Shown: piece after piece, positions 26,040-33,416 of the stretch
Layout: every line of letters begins with the position of its first letter
Numbering within the stretch: the first letter of the stretch is position 1
Origin: Christensenellaceae bacterium
GTDB taxonomy: Bacteria; Bacillota; Clostridia; Christensenellales; Aristaeellaceae
Reading direction: 5' to 3'
Assembly: GCA_022510815.1 (NCBI GenBank)
Contig: JAFLST010000005.1
Span: 1-64,000, forward strand
Length of the DNA stretch: 64,000 nt
The notes under the pieces: generated by a model
The model's database searches: none
What the model saw: only the letters and a program-made list of their open reading frames with translations
What the model was told of the DNA's origin: nothing
Position numbers and translations under genes: made by a program

Positions 26040-27059
26040 ATGAGTGACAATCAGCCTATCATTCAGGTCAAGGACCTGTGTGTCAACATCAAGATGGACG
26101 AAGGCACTCTGACCCCCGTGCGGGGCGTGAACTTCGAGATTCGCCCCGGCGAGACGCTGGGTCTGGTGGGCGAGTCGGGCTGCGGCAAGTCCCTGACCAG
26201 CAAGGCCATCCTGTCCATCAACGACAAGAAGTGCTCCTCCAGCGGCCAGATTCTCTTCCGCAACGACGAGGGCGAGATGCAGGACATTCTGGCCCTCAAC
26301 CCCCGCGGCAAGGAAATCCGCGACATTCGCGGACGGCAGATCTCCATGATCTTTCAGGAGCCCATGGTGGCCTTCAGCCCCATGTACACCATCGGCAACC
26401 AGATCAACGAGTGCACCCGCCTGCACATCACCAAGGACAAGAAGAAGAGCAAGGAAATCACGCTGGAAATGATGAAGAAGGTGGGCATCGCCAACGCTGA
26501 AAAGCGCTACGATCAGTACCCCCACGAGTTTTCCGGCGGCATGCTGCAGCGCGCGCTGATCGCCATGGCGCTGGTGTGCAAGCCCCGCCTGCTCATCGCC
26601 GACGAGCCCACCACCGCGCTGGACGTGACCATTCAGGCCCAGATTCTCGAGCTGATGCAGGAGCTGCAGAAGGAATTCGGCATGGCGATCCTGTTCATCA
26701 CCCACGACCTCGGCACCGTCGCCAAGATGTGCGACCGGGTGGCGGTGATGTATCTGGGCAAGATCGTGGAGACGGGCACGGCGCGGGAAATCTACAAGAA
26801 TCCCCAGCACCCCTACACGCAGGGCCTGATGGGCAGCGTGCACAAGATCGGCACCCGCAAGCTGGACCGGCTCTTCTCCATCGACGGCACCGTCCCGCTG
26901 GCCCTGAACCTCAAGCCCGGCTGCGGATTCTACGATCGGTGCCAGAAGCGGATCGAGGGCGTGTGCAGCAAGGACGAGCCCGAGCTGTTCTCCATCGAGG
27001 GCACCCACAGCGCTGCCTGCGTCCACTGCATGAGGAGGGAGGAAGCCGCCAATGAGTGA
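26040..27059 (+). CDS. ABC transporter ATP-binding protein, OppD/DppD type
   Basis: A 339-residue ATPase of the oligopeptide type, energising import. Walker A GESGCGKSLTSKA, Q loop MIFQEPMVAFSP, signature EFSGGMLQRALIAMAL, Walker B LLIADEPTTALDVT and switch His LFITHDLGTV are present. The C-terminal oligo_HPY region has NPQHPYTQGLMGSVHKIG and Cys residues (CGFYDRCQKRIEGVC) that can hold an iron-sulfur cluster in the family. ATG 26040 is 10 nt after AAGGAGG. Confidence 0.94.
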   Translation: MSDNQPIIQVKDLCVNIKMDEGTLTPVRGVNFEIRPGETLGLVGESGCGKSLTSKAILSINDKKCSSSGQILFRNDEGEMQDILALNPRGKEIRDIRGRQISMIFQEPMVAFSPMYTIGNQINECTRLHITKDKKKSKEITLEMMKKVGIANAEKRYDQYPHEFSGGMLQRALIAMALVCKPRLLIADEPTTALDVTIQAQILELMQELQKEFGMAILFITHDLGTVAKMCDRVAVMYLGKIVETGTAREIYKNPQHPYTQGLMGSVHKIGTRKLDRLFSIDGTVPLALNLKPGCGFYDRCQKRIEGVCSKDEPELFSIEGTHSAACVHCMRREEAANE

Positions 27060-28068
27060 GCAAGCGAAGAAGGAAGTTCTCCTGAAGGTCAATCACGTTT
27101 CCAAACGCTTCACCTCCAAGGGCGTCTGCGTCCGCGCGGTGACCGACGTATCCTTTGAAGTCAACAAGGGCGAAACCATCGGCATCGTGGGCGAGTCCGG
27201 CTGCGGCAAGACCACCCTGGGCCGCTGCATCGTGCGCGCCATCGAGGCCAGCGAGGGCGAGGTGCTCTATCAGACGCTGGCGGGCGAGACCGTCGACTTC
27301 CTGAAGGTCGACAAGCAGCAGATGAAGAAGATCCGCAAGGAAATCCAGATGATCTTTCAGGATCCCTATTCCTCGCTGGACCCCCGCATGACGGTCGTCG
27401 ACATTATCGCCGAGCCCCTCAAGGCCAACTATCCCAAGATGCCCAAGGAGGAGCGGGAGCGGCTGGTCATGGATATCGCCAAGAAGGTCGGCCTGAACAC
27501 CACCTATCTCAAGCGCTATCCCCACGCCTTCTCCGGCGGTCAGCGCCAGCGCATCGGCATCGCCCGGGCCCTGATCCTCAAGCCCCAGATCATCGTCTGC
27601 GACGAGGCCGTGAGCGCGCTGGACGTGTCCATTCAGGCCCAGATCATCAACCTGCTGCGCGATCTCCAGCGCGAGATGCAGCTCACCTACATCTTCATCA
27701 GCCACGACCTGTCGGTGGTGGAGCACATCTCCGACAAGGTGGGCGTCATGTATCTGGGCAAGTTGGTGGAGTACGGCGAGACCGAGAAGCTCTTCGCCTC
27801 CCCCAGGCATCCCTACACCGAGGCGTTGCTCTCCGCCGTGCCCGTGGCCGACCCCGACGTGCAGATGGACCGCATCCCGCTGGAGGGCGAGATTCCCAAT
27901 CCCGCCAATCCTCCTTCCGGCTGCTATTTCCACGCCCGCTGCCGCTACTGCACCGAAAAGTGCTGCACCGAAACGCCTGAGTGGCGCGAGGTGGACGGCC
28001 GCATGGTCGCCTGCCATCGGGCGGATGAGCTGTCCCTGCGCGGGTTTGATTACAGCCAAGAAGCCTGA
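27052..28068 (+). CDS. ABC transporter ATP-binding protein, OppF/DppF type
   Basis: A 338-residue ATPase partner of the preceding gene, overlapping it by 8 nt. Walker A GESGCGKTTLGRC, Q loop MIFQDPYSSLDPRMTV, signature AFSGGQRQRIGIARAL, Walker B IIVCDEAVSALDVS and switch His FISHDLSVVEHI are all intact. The C-terminal region has HPYTEALLSAVPVADP and a Cys-rich CYFHARCRYCTEKC segment as in OppF. It completes the five-part importer. Confidence 0.94.
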   Translation: MSEQAKKEVLLKVNHVSKRFTSKGVCVRAVTDVSFEVNKGETIGIVGESGCGKTTLGRCIVRAIEASEGEVLYQTLAGETVDFLKVDKQQMKKIRKEIQMIFQDPYSSLDPRMTVVDIIAEPLKANYPKMPKEERERLVMDIAKKVGLNTTYLKRYPHAFSGGQRQRIGIARALILKPQIIVCDEAVSALDVSIQAQIINLLRDLQREMQLTYIFISHDLSVVEHISDKVGVMYLGKLVEYGETEKLFASPRHPYTEALLSAVPVADPDVQMDRIPLEGEIPNPANPPSGCYFHARCRYCTEKCCTETPEWREVDGRMVACHRADELSLRGFDYSQEA

Positions 28069-28098
28069 TGCGCAAGGAGGCGTCACTGCCGCCCTGCG

Positions 28099-28200
28099 AC
28101 CTGCCTGGTACAAATAGCTTCCTTACAGCCCATGGCGGTTTGATATCGGACCGCCATGGGCTGCAATCCTCCGCAAAGGCTGCCTTGCCGGCATCTTTGC
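28099..28200. repeat. Family B repeat with H1 hairpin before the GH28 gene
   Basis: CAGCCCATGGCGGT (28126-28139) pairs perfectly with ACCGCCATGGGCTG (28150-28163) around the loop TTGATATCGG. The flank TACAAATAGCTTCCTTA matches the inverse complement of the flank at 23551-23567. Compared with the hairpin at 23513-23550, two stem pairs differ and both sides change together. Confidence 0.8.
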
Positions 28201-28208
28201 GGCGTTTT

Positions 28209-28238
28209 GACCCGAGGGGTATTCCTGTGATAGAATGA
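28209..28238 (+). promoter_or_regulatory. Promoter of the GH28 gene
   Basis: TTGACC (28209-28214), 18-nt spacer, TAGAAT (28233-28238), 31 nt before the start codon. Confidence 0.6.
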
Positions 28239-28269
28239 TCCGGGGATTTGACAGAAAGAAGGGTTTCTC

Positions 28270-29568
28270 ATGGATTACATGGTCGATGCTTTCGGCGCGG
28301 TGGGCGACGGTCAGGCGGACGACACGCTGGCCCTGCAGTCCGCGCTGGATACCTGCGCCGCGGCGGGAGGCGGCAGGGTGGTGCTCTCCGCCGGCAAAAC
28401 GTATCTGTCCCGCTCGCTGATGCTGCGCAGGCATACCACGCTGCATCTGCAGGAGGGCAGCGTGCTCCTCGCCAGCGGCGATCTGTCCACCTATTACCGC
28501 CCCGGTCAGCCCGATCAGACCGGGGATGTATCCCACGTCGGCACCCCGGTGGTGGGCAAGCCCAGCTATGTCTTCCTCTACGGTCTGGACGCGGAGTGCG
28601 TCCGCATCACGGGCAGCGGCGCCATCGACGGCAACGCCCACGCCTTTGTGCGCCGGGTGTCGCCCTACTACGTCACCAGCGACGTCTATCCCCGGCCCAC
28701 GCTGATCTATCTGGAGCGCTGCGACCATCTGACCGTGCAGGACGTGATCCTGCGGGGCGCGCCCTTCTGGACGCTGCACATCGCGGGCTGCCATGACGCG
28801 CTGATCAGCCATATCCGCATCCTCAACGATCTGGATATCGCCAACAGCGACGGCATCGACGTGGATCACAGCTCCGACGTGCGCATCATCGGCTGCCATG
28901 TGGAGTGCGCCGACGACTGCATCTGCCTGAAAAACACCCTCGGCAATCAGGAATATCCGCACACCCGCAACGTCATCATCTCCGACTGCACCCTCACCTC
29001 CACCAGCGCCGCCATCAAGATCGGCACCGAGGGCGTGGACGACTTTGAGAACGCGCTGATCTCCCGCTGCGTCATCAGCCGCTCCAACCGCGGCCTGTCC
29101 ATCCAGATTCGGGACAAGGGCTGCGTGCGCAACGTCAGCTTCACGGATATCATCATCGAGACCCGCCGCTTTGCCGACAACTGGTGGGGCTGCGCCGAGC
29201 CCATCGCCATCACCGCGCTGGATCGGGACGCAGCCATCCCCGGCGGCACGGTCGAGGACGTCCGCTTTATCAACGTCACCTGCCGGGGCGAGAACGGCGC
29301 GCTGCTCTGGGGCGAGGAGGGGCGCATCCGCAGCATCCTGATGGAAAACGTGGATATCGCCCTGCGCCGCAGCAGCCGCTGGCCCGTCAACCGCTACGAC
29401 CTGCGCCCCAGCCCCCGCTTCACCGCCGTGACCGAGCGGGAGAGCTGCCCCCTCTGGGCCAAGAACGTGCAGGGCCTCACCCTGCGCCACGTCCGGCTCA
29501 GCGGCTTCCCGGAGGCCCCCTGCGGCTACGAGATGGCGATCGAGAACTGCGACGTCACCCGCGAATAA
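28270..29568 (+). CDS. Polygalacturonase-like glycoside hydrolase, GH28
   Basis: A 432-residue right-handed beta-helix enzyme that hydrolyses galacturonic acid linkages in pectin (exo- or rhamnogalacturonase-type activities are possible). The opening VDAFGAVGDGQADDTLALQSALDTCA is the usual pectate-helix start. Catalytic elements are NSDGIDVDHSSDVRI and ADDCICLK with the Asp pair, a modified GHG region (SAAIKIGTEGVDDF, so no classic GHGxSIGS), and RGLSIQIRDKG corresponding to the RIK segment. There is no signal peptide, so it acts inside the cell on imported oligosaccharides. Confidence 0.88.
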   Translation: MDYMVDAFGAVGDGQADDTLALQSALDTCAAAGGGRVVLSAGKTYLSRSLMLRRHTTLHLQEGSVLLASGDLSTYYRPGQPDQTGDVSHVGTPVVGKPSYVFLYGLDAECVRITGSGAIDGNAHAFVRRVSPYYVTSDVYPRPTLIYLERCDHLTVQDVILRGAPFWTLHIAGCHDALISHIRILNDLDIANSDGIDVDHSSDVRIIGCHVECADDCICLKNTLGNQEYPHTRNVIISDCTLTSTSAAIKIGTEGVDDFENALISRCVISRSNRGLSIQIRDKGCVRNVSFTDIIIETRRFADNWWGCAEPIAITALDRDAAIPGGTVEDVRFINVTCRGENGALLWGEEGRIRSILMENVDIALRRSSRWPVNRYDLRPSPRFTAVTERESCPLWAKNVQGLTLRHVRLSGFPEAPCGYEMAIENCDVTRE

Positions 29569-29583
29569 AGGAGGAAAATCGTC

Positions 29584-30513
29584 ATGCCGTTTACCAAGGC
29601 CGATCTGGCCCTGTCCACCATGTGGAACTTCCGCAGGGCCCGCAGCGGCGAGGAGCTGCTGGATCAGCTGTCAGAGCTGGGCTTCGGGCGGGTCGAGCTG
29701 AACTATCAGGTGCGGCCCGAATGGCTCCCGGGCATCGAAAGCTATGTGCAGGCAGGCCGCATGAAGGTCTCCAGCGTGCACAACGTGTTCCCCAAGACCT
29801 TCGACGAGCGGTTCAGCACCGATTCCGTGATGCTGGGCTACGAGGACGAGTCCCTGCGCCGGCAGGCCATCGAGCTCGCCAAGATCAGCATCGAGTGGGC
29901 ATGCAGGCTGGGCGCGGGCGCGGTGGTCTTCCATCCGACCGAGGTGCCTATGGCCCCCGCCGACTTCGACGTGCCCCTCAAAAAGCTCATCGCCGCGCAT
30001 CAGACGGAAACGGAGGAATTCCGCCAGCTTCAGGCGAGGATGTTCGCCGCGCGTCAGGCCGCGCCCTACCTCAGCCGCATGATGAAGAGCATTGAGGAGC
30101 TGGCCGACCATGTGACCCGCCACCGCCTGCCCGTGAAGCTGGGCATGGAAAACCGCGCCATGTGCCACCAGATCCCCATCTACCCGGAGATGGACATGAT
30201 TGCCGAGCGGTTCGACGGCGGCCCCGTCGGCCTGTGGCTGGACACCGGCCACGGCATCATGATGCAGGAGATGGGCCTGCAGGCTCTGCCCCTCTCCCCT
30301 GTCGCCGAGCGCAACATCGTGGGCATGCACATCCACGACGCGGCGGACGGCCTCGACCATTACGCCCCCTGCACCCTGCCCGGTCATGTGCTGGCTCCCT
30401 TCCGCGCGTATATCCTCGCCTCGCCCATCAAGGTGCTGGAGCTCTCGGGCCGCCTCTCCGCCGAGGAGATTCTCCGCGGCACCGACGCCTTCGTTCAGGA
30501 ATACGGCGCGTAA
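29584..30513 (+). CDS. Sugar isomerase/epimerase-type TIM barrel
   Basis: A 309-residue xylose-isomerase-like TIM barrel (AP endonuclease 2 superfamily). Metal-binding residues can be seen as VELNYQ (Glu), VVFHPTEVP (His), LGMENRA (Glu), LWLDTGHGI (Asp, His) and GMHIHDA (His-x-His). The precise reaction cannot be read from the sequence. In this locus an isomerase or epimerase acting on a uronic acid or its keto derivative is plausible. AGGAGG lies 8 nt before the ATG and the gene follows GH28 by 15 nt, so it is the last gene of that transcript. Confidence 0.75.
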   Translation: MPFTKADLALSTMWNFRRARSGEELLDQLSELGFGRVELNYQVRPEWLPGIESYVQAGRMKVSSVHNVFPKTFDERFSTDSVMLGYEDESLRRQAIELAKISIEWACRLGAGAVVFHPTEVPMAPADFDVPLKKLIAAHQTETEEFRQLQARMFAARQAAPYLSRMMKSIEELADHVTRHRLPVKLGMENRAMCHQIPIYPEMDMIAERFDGGPVGLWLDTGHGIMMQEMGLQALPLSPVAERNIVGMHIHDAADGLDHYAPCTLPGHVLAPFRAYILASPIKVLELSGRLSAEEILRGTDAFVQEYGA

Positions 30514-30524
30514 CGCAAACAAAC

Positions 30525-30862
30525 AGCCTGTGTCGAGGCCGATTGTCCGACACAGACTGTCAAAAAAACTGAGGAAACGACGATGTGGGAGGCGGCTTTT
30601 CTGAGAAAAGCCCCTCCCACGCCCTCCCGAAAAGCACTTCCGATGAGAGATTCATATAGGAGCCATGTTGGTTCCGGATGCTTCTATGGGTATCGTCGCA
30701 GCTCACAGGGTCTGCTCCCGATACCGCTATCCCGAAAAGCTTTGGGACGGCCCCGGGCCGTCGGACAGTTCCGGTCGGCTCCGGCTGGATTGTTTGGGAT
30801 TCTGTACCGACCTTTTTAACAGAACGAGCCTGTGCCGGAGCCCATTGTCCGACACAGGCTGT
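30525..30862. repeat. Repeat-filled intergenic region flanked by 36-bp imperfect direct repeats
   Basis: Copies at 30525-30560 and 30827-30862 match at 31 of 36 positions; each folds into a hairpin (GCCTGTG...CACAGGC type). The second is followed by GTTTTGTGTTT and probably terminates the plus-strand transcript. Between them is a family A copy: stem ends TGGGAGG (30586-30592) and CCTCCCA (30613-30619), tail CCCTCCCGAAAAGC to 30643. About 180 nt of further unassigned sequence follows. No gene is seen in this 384-nt gap. Confidence 0.7.
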
Positions 30863-30897
30863 TTTGTGTTTGGTTGGCCTTGCGATGGAATGCCGTC

Positions 30898-31170
30898 TTA
30901 CGCGGAGATTTCGTGCTTGACGCGGTCGTGCTCCTCGGCGCGCTTGCCGTTGTTGAAGCGGTCAAGGGTGCCCACCAGATAGCCGGTGATCCGGCGAATC
31001 CGCTGGAAGGGCTGGCTGCCGAAGTCGTAGGACAGCTCGACAAACTCGCCGTCCACCTTGATGTCGATGCCGAAGGGCTCGCGGCCGAACTTTTCCTTCG
31101 CCCGGGCGATGTAAGCGTCAATCTCCTGCTGTTCCAGCGCGCCGCCGGTAACGTTCACGGTGCATGCCAT
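30898..31170 (-). CDS. Small NrdD-like glycyl-radical-motif protein
   Basis: A 90-residue protein. Its C-terminal half, RRITGYLVGTLDRFNNGKRA followed by EEHDRVKH, matches the end of class III anaerobic ribonucleotide reductase (NrdD), where the Gly of RxxGYL carries the radical. The N-terminal half (TVNVTGGALEQQEIDAYIAR..) is short and lacks the CxxC zinc motif and the catalytic barrel. It could be a spare radical domain, a degenerate relative or a regulator; stand-alone Clostridia proteins annotated as anaerobic reductase fragments exist. GAAGGAG precedes the ATG and lies in the loop of an 8-bp inverted repeat (31171-31178/31193-31200). Confidence 0.75.
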   Translation of the reverse strand: MACTVNVTGGALEQQEIDAYIARAKEKFGREPFGIDIKVDGEFVELSYDFGSQPFQRIRRITGYLVGTLDRFNNGKRAEEHDRVKHEISA

Positions 31171-31200
31171 GTGTATCACTCCTTCATGGATATGATACAC
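31171..31200 (-). promoter_or_regulatory. Inverted repeat enclosing the ribosome site of the NrdD-like gene
   Basis: GTGTATCA (31171-31178) and TGATACAC (31193-31200) are perfect complements with 14 nt between them. On the minus strand the Shine-Dalgarno sequence GAAGGAG lies in the loop, directly before the start codon. Confidence 0.55.
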
Positions 31201-31267
31201 CATTTTTCGCAAAGTGAAACATACATTTTGATGAATTTTTCTTAACAAACCGCAACATCTTGTGGAT

Positions 31268-31351
31268 TCACTGGGGCTTGGGCACAAGGCGCATGCGTTT
31301 TTTCCGCTTGGGCTGTGAGAAGAGCTTCTTCTTCTCCTCCGGTTTCTGCAT
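31268..31351 (-). CDS. Possible 27-residue basic micro-protein
   Basis: A short open frame, ATG at 31351 to TGA at 31268. The peptide starts MQKPEEKKKLFSQPKRKKR and ends VPKPQ; 10 of 27 residues are Lys or Arg. A near-perfect Shine-Dalgarno GGAGGTG lies 7 nt before the ATG, on the 3' arm of a 10-bp hairpin. It may be a small nucleic-acid-binding peptide, a leader peptide or a chance frame. The strength of the ribosome site is the main argument for translation. Confidence 0.4.
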   Translation of the reverse strand: MQKPEEKKKLFSQPKRKKRMRLVPKPQ

Positions 31352-31358
31352 ATGAAAA

Positions 31359-31393
31359 CACCTCCATGCGGACAGTTTGCCTCCATGGAGGTG
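31359..31393 (-). promoter_or_regulatory. Hairpin that sequesters the micro-ORF ribosome site
   Basis: CACCTCCATG (31359-31368) and CATGGAGGTG (31384-31393) are perfect complements. On the minus strand the 3' arm contains the GGAGGTG ribosome site and is followed by TTTTC, so it could also be a weak terminator for the membrane protein gene upstream. Confidence 0.5.
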
Positions 31394-31406
31394 CTTTGAT
31401 GCGCGG

Positions 31407-31527
31407 TCAGTCCCAGCGGATCGCCTGACACTGCGCGGCGATGATCGGGTTCGTGACGAGGGTCGTCAGCCATATCAGGAGCGCGCCCACGGCAAGGACG
31501 CCCAGCCCCAGCGCCGTTTCGCTCGCG
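31407..31527 (-). pseudogene. Out-of-frame C-terminal continuation of the membrane protein
   Basis: In another frame, directly after the TGA of the 31528-31887 gene, the minus strand encodes DASETALGLGVLAVGALLIW, then LTTLVTNPIIAAQCQAIRWD and a TGA at 31407. This is a convincing further membrane helix plus a natural-looking C-terminus. Removing a single base near 31529 would fuse it to the upstream gene, so a frameshift (real or a sequencing error) is likely. Confidence 0.6.
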
Positions 31528-31887
31528 TCAGGCCCACAGGCCCATCGCCAAAAGCGCCAGCACCGCCAGGATTGCCGCTGCCAGCGCCCCGACCTTCGCG
31601 CCCTGCCAGAAGGACGCCGCCGTCCAGCTCAGGGCCTCCCGCCAACTGTCCGTGCGCATGGCATGCCGGGTCAGCGGCACAGAGACCAGCAGCAGCGCCA
31701 GCATCATCGCCAGCAGCATCGCCAGCTGCCGCCCGATGACCCGAATCTCCTCCGCCGTGCTGGACTCGCCGATGAAGCCGCGCTCGATCAGATAGCGCAG
31801 CCCCAGCGCCAACACGCCGACCGCCGCCAAGCCGCCGAGGAACCGCACGGCCCAGCGCAGCAGCTTCCATTGTTCACGCCCCGTCAT
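31528..31887 (-). CDS. Hypothetical membrane protein, probably frameshifted at its end
   Basis: A 119-residue protein with three hydrophobic helices: AVRFLGGLAAVGVLALGLRYL, the LAMLLAMMLALLLVSVPL stretch and VGALAAAILAVLALLAMGLW. The helices are joined by short polar loops. I do not recognise a family. The frame stops just after the third helix, and a fourth helix continues in another frame (31407-31527), giving a likely original length near 159 residues. It lies 7 nt after rpe on the same strand, at the end of the priA cluster. Confidence 0.6.
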   Translation of the reverse strand: MTGREQWKLLRWAVRFLGGLAAVGVLALGLRYLIERGFIGESSTAEEIRVIGRQLAMLLAMMLALLLVSVPLTRHAMRTDSWREALSWTAASFWQGAKVGALAAAILAVLALLAMGLWA

Positions 31888-31894
31888 AGCTTCC

Positions 31895-32533
31895 TCACAT
31901 CAGCCGCATGCGCTGGATATCCTCGGCAGGGGTCTGGGTCGTGAACATGTAGGTGCCCATGACCGCCACGTCCAGCCCGTGGGCCCGCAGCTCGGGCAGG
32001 TTATCCATGGACAGGCCGCCGTCGCACTCGATCAGGCCCACATAGCCCATCTTGCGCAGCTCGGTGAGCTTGGCCATCATGCCCGCGTTGAACTTCTGCC
32101 CGCCGAAGCCCGGCTCCACGGTCATCACCAGCACCATGTCGGTCAGGGGCAGCAGGTCGCGGATCATCTCCACCGGGGTGCCGGGCTTGATCGCCAGACC
32201 CGCCATCACGCCGTGGGCCCGGATGCGCCGCAGGATATCCGACACGTCCGCGCTCACCTCCGTGTGGATGGTCAGGCAGGACGCGCCCACCCGGCAGAAG
32301 GTGTCGATGTAATACTGCGGGTTGTCCATCATCAGGTGCACGTCGATGGGCGTATCCGGGAAGCGGTCGTGCAGCTCCTCCACCAGCGCGGGGCCGTAGC
32401 TGAGGTTCGGGACGAAGTGGGCGTCCATCACGTCCAAGTGGATCCAGTCCGCGCCGGCCTCGATGACCCGGCGGACGTCGCGTTCCATGTTCAGGATATC
32501 CGCCGCGAGGACGGACGGGGCAATCTTAATCAT
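31895..32533 (-). CDS. rpe: Ribulose-phosphate 3-epimerase
   Basis: A 212-residue TIM-barrel epimerase interconverting ribulose-5-phosphate and xylulose-5-phosphate in the pentose phosphate pathway. It shows IAPSVLAADILNMERDV, the metal and catalytic segment WIHLDVMDAHFVPNLSYGP, PIDVHLMMDNP, VLVMTVEPGFGGQKF and IECDGGLSMDNL with the second catalytic Asp. Length is standard. The ATG overlaps the end of rsgA by 8 nt, as in many Firmicutes. Confidence 0.96.
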   Translation of the reverse strand: MIKIAPSVLAADILNMERDVRRVIEAGADWIHLDVMDAHFVPNLSYGPALVEELHDRFPDTPIDVHLMMDNPQYYIDTFCRVGASCLTIHTEVSADVSDILRRIRAHGVMAGLAIKPGTPVEMIRDLLPLTDMVLVMTVEPGFGGQKFNAGMMAKLTELRKMGYVGLIECDGGLSMDNLPELRAHGLDVAVMGTYMFTTQTPAEDIQRMRLM

Positions 32534-33416
32534 AGCGTTCCCTCCATGCCTGTTTCACGTCCGCCAGAAGCTGACGGTAGCGTGACAGCCTTTCGTGATT
32601 GATTTCCCCCGCGTCGCAGGCGGCGGTCACGGCGCACCCCGGCTCCCGGTCGTGGTAGCAGGGGGTGAAGCGGCACGCGCCCTCGTGGGGCAGAAACTCG
32701 GGATAGTAGTCCTTGAGGGTCACCGGCTCCATGCCGCCCTCTAACTCCAGCAGGCTGAAGCCCGCCGTGTCCAGCACCCGCAAGCCGCCGGTAAGCAGCA
32801 GCTCCGCGTGCCGGGTGGTATTCTTGCCGCGCAGGATTTTGCGGCTGATTTCGCCCGTCTCCCGGTCGAGGCCGAGGATGGCGTTGATGAGCGTCGACTT
32901 GCCCACGCCGGACTGGCCCGCCAGACAGCACAGCTCTCCGGCCATGGCCCCGCGCACCTCCCCGAGGCCTCGCCCATCCACGGCGCTGACCGCCATCACG
33001 GGGCACTCGGCTCCGGCGTACTGCTCCCGAAGGGCGTCGGCAATGCTGTCGTCAAGGTCGCACTTATTCACGATCAGCATCGCGCGCATGCCCTGCTGAC
33101 GGGCACGCACCAGCAGCCGGTCCACCAGCATCAGGTCCGGGGCCGGCGCGGGCGAGACCACGATCAGCAGCAGCGAGACGTTGGCCACCGGCGGCCGGAC
33201 GCAGGAGGTCTTCCGGGGAAGGATTTCCTCCACCCAGCCCTCCTCCTCGCCCGTGCCGGGGGTGAACAGCACCTCGTCGCCCACCAGCGGAGAGAGCTTC
33301 ATCCGCCGGAATTTCTTCTTGCAGCGCAGGGTGTACTCAGCGCCCGCCGCGTCCGCCGCGACGTAGAACCCGCCGAAGCCGCGCACGAGGGTGCCGCGCA
33401 TCAGTGTCTCGCTCAT
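32526..33416 (-). CDS. rsgA: Small-subunit ribosome-assembly GTPase RsgA
   Basis: A 296-residue circularly permuted GTPase that acts late in 30S subunit maturation. It has an N-terminal OB domain (1-70) and GTPase motifs in permuted order: NKCDLDD (G4), then GQSGVGKSTLINAIL (G1) and LDTAGFS (G3). The C-terminal zinc region is CRFTPCYHDREPGCAV. Length and order match RsgA/YloQ. It overlaps the kinase gene by 4 nt and rpe by 8 nt, consistent with a single transcript. Confidence 0.95.
   Translation of the reverse strand: MSETLMRGTLVRGFGGFYVAADAAGAEYTLRCKKKFRRMKLSPLVGDEVLFTPGTGEEEGWVEEILPRKTSCVRPPVANVSLLLIVVSPAPAPDLMLVDRLLVRARQQGMRAMLIVNKCDLDDSIADALREQYAGAECPVMAVSAVDGRGLGEVRGAMAGELCCLAGQSGVGKSTLINAILGLDRETGEISRKILRGKNTTRHAELLLTGGLRVLDTAGFSLLELEGGMEPVTLKDYYPEFLPHEGACRFTPCYHDREPGCAVTAACDAGEINHERLSRYRQLLADVKQAWRERYD

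Noticed and set aside
23880-27092. A 1070-codon minus-strand open frame opposite the ABC transporter genes
   Set aside because: It is a shadow of the three strongly conserved transporter genes, with no family motifs and no ribosome site.
28069-30900. Search for tRNA genes or a transposase that would explain the intergenic repeats
   Set aside because: No cloverleaf with CCA-type ends and no DDE, tyrosine or serine recombinase motifs were seen in this part or elsewhere in the window.
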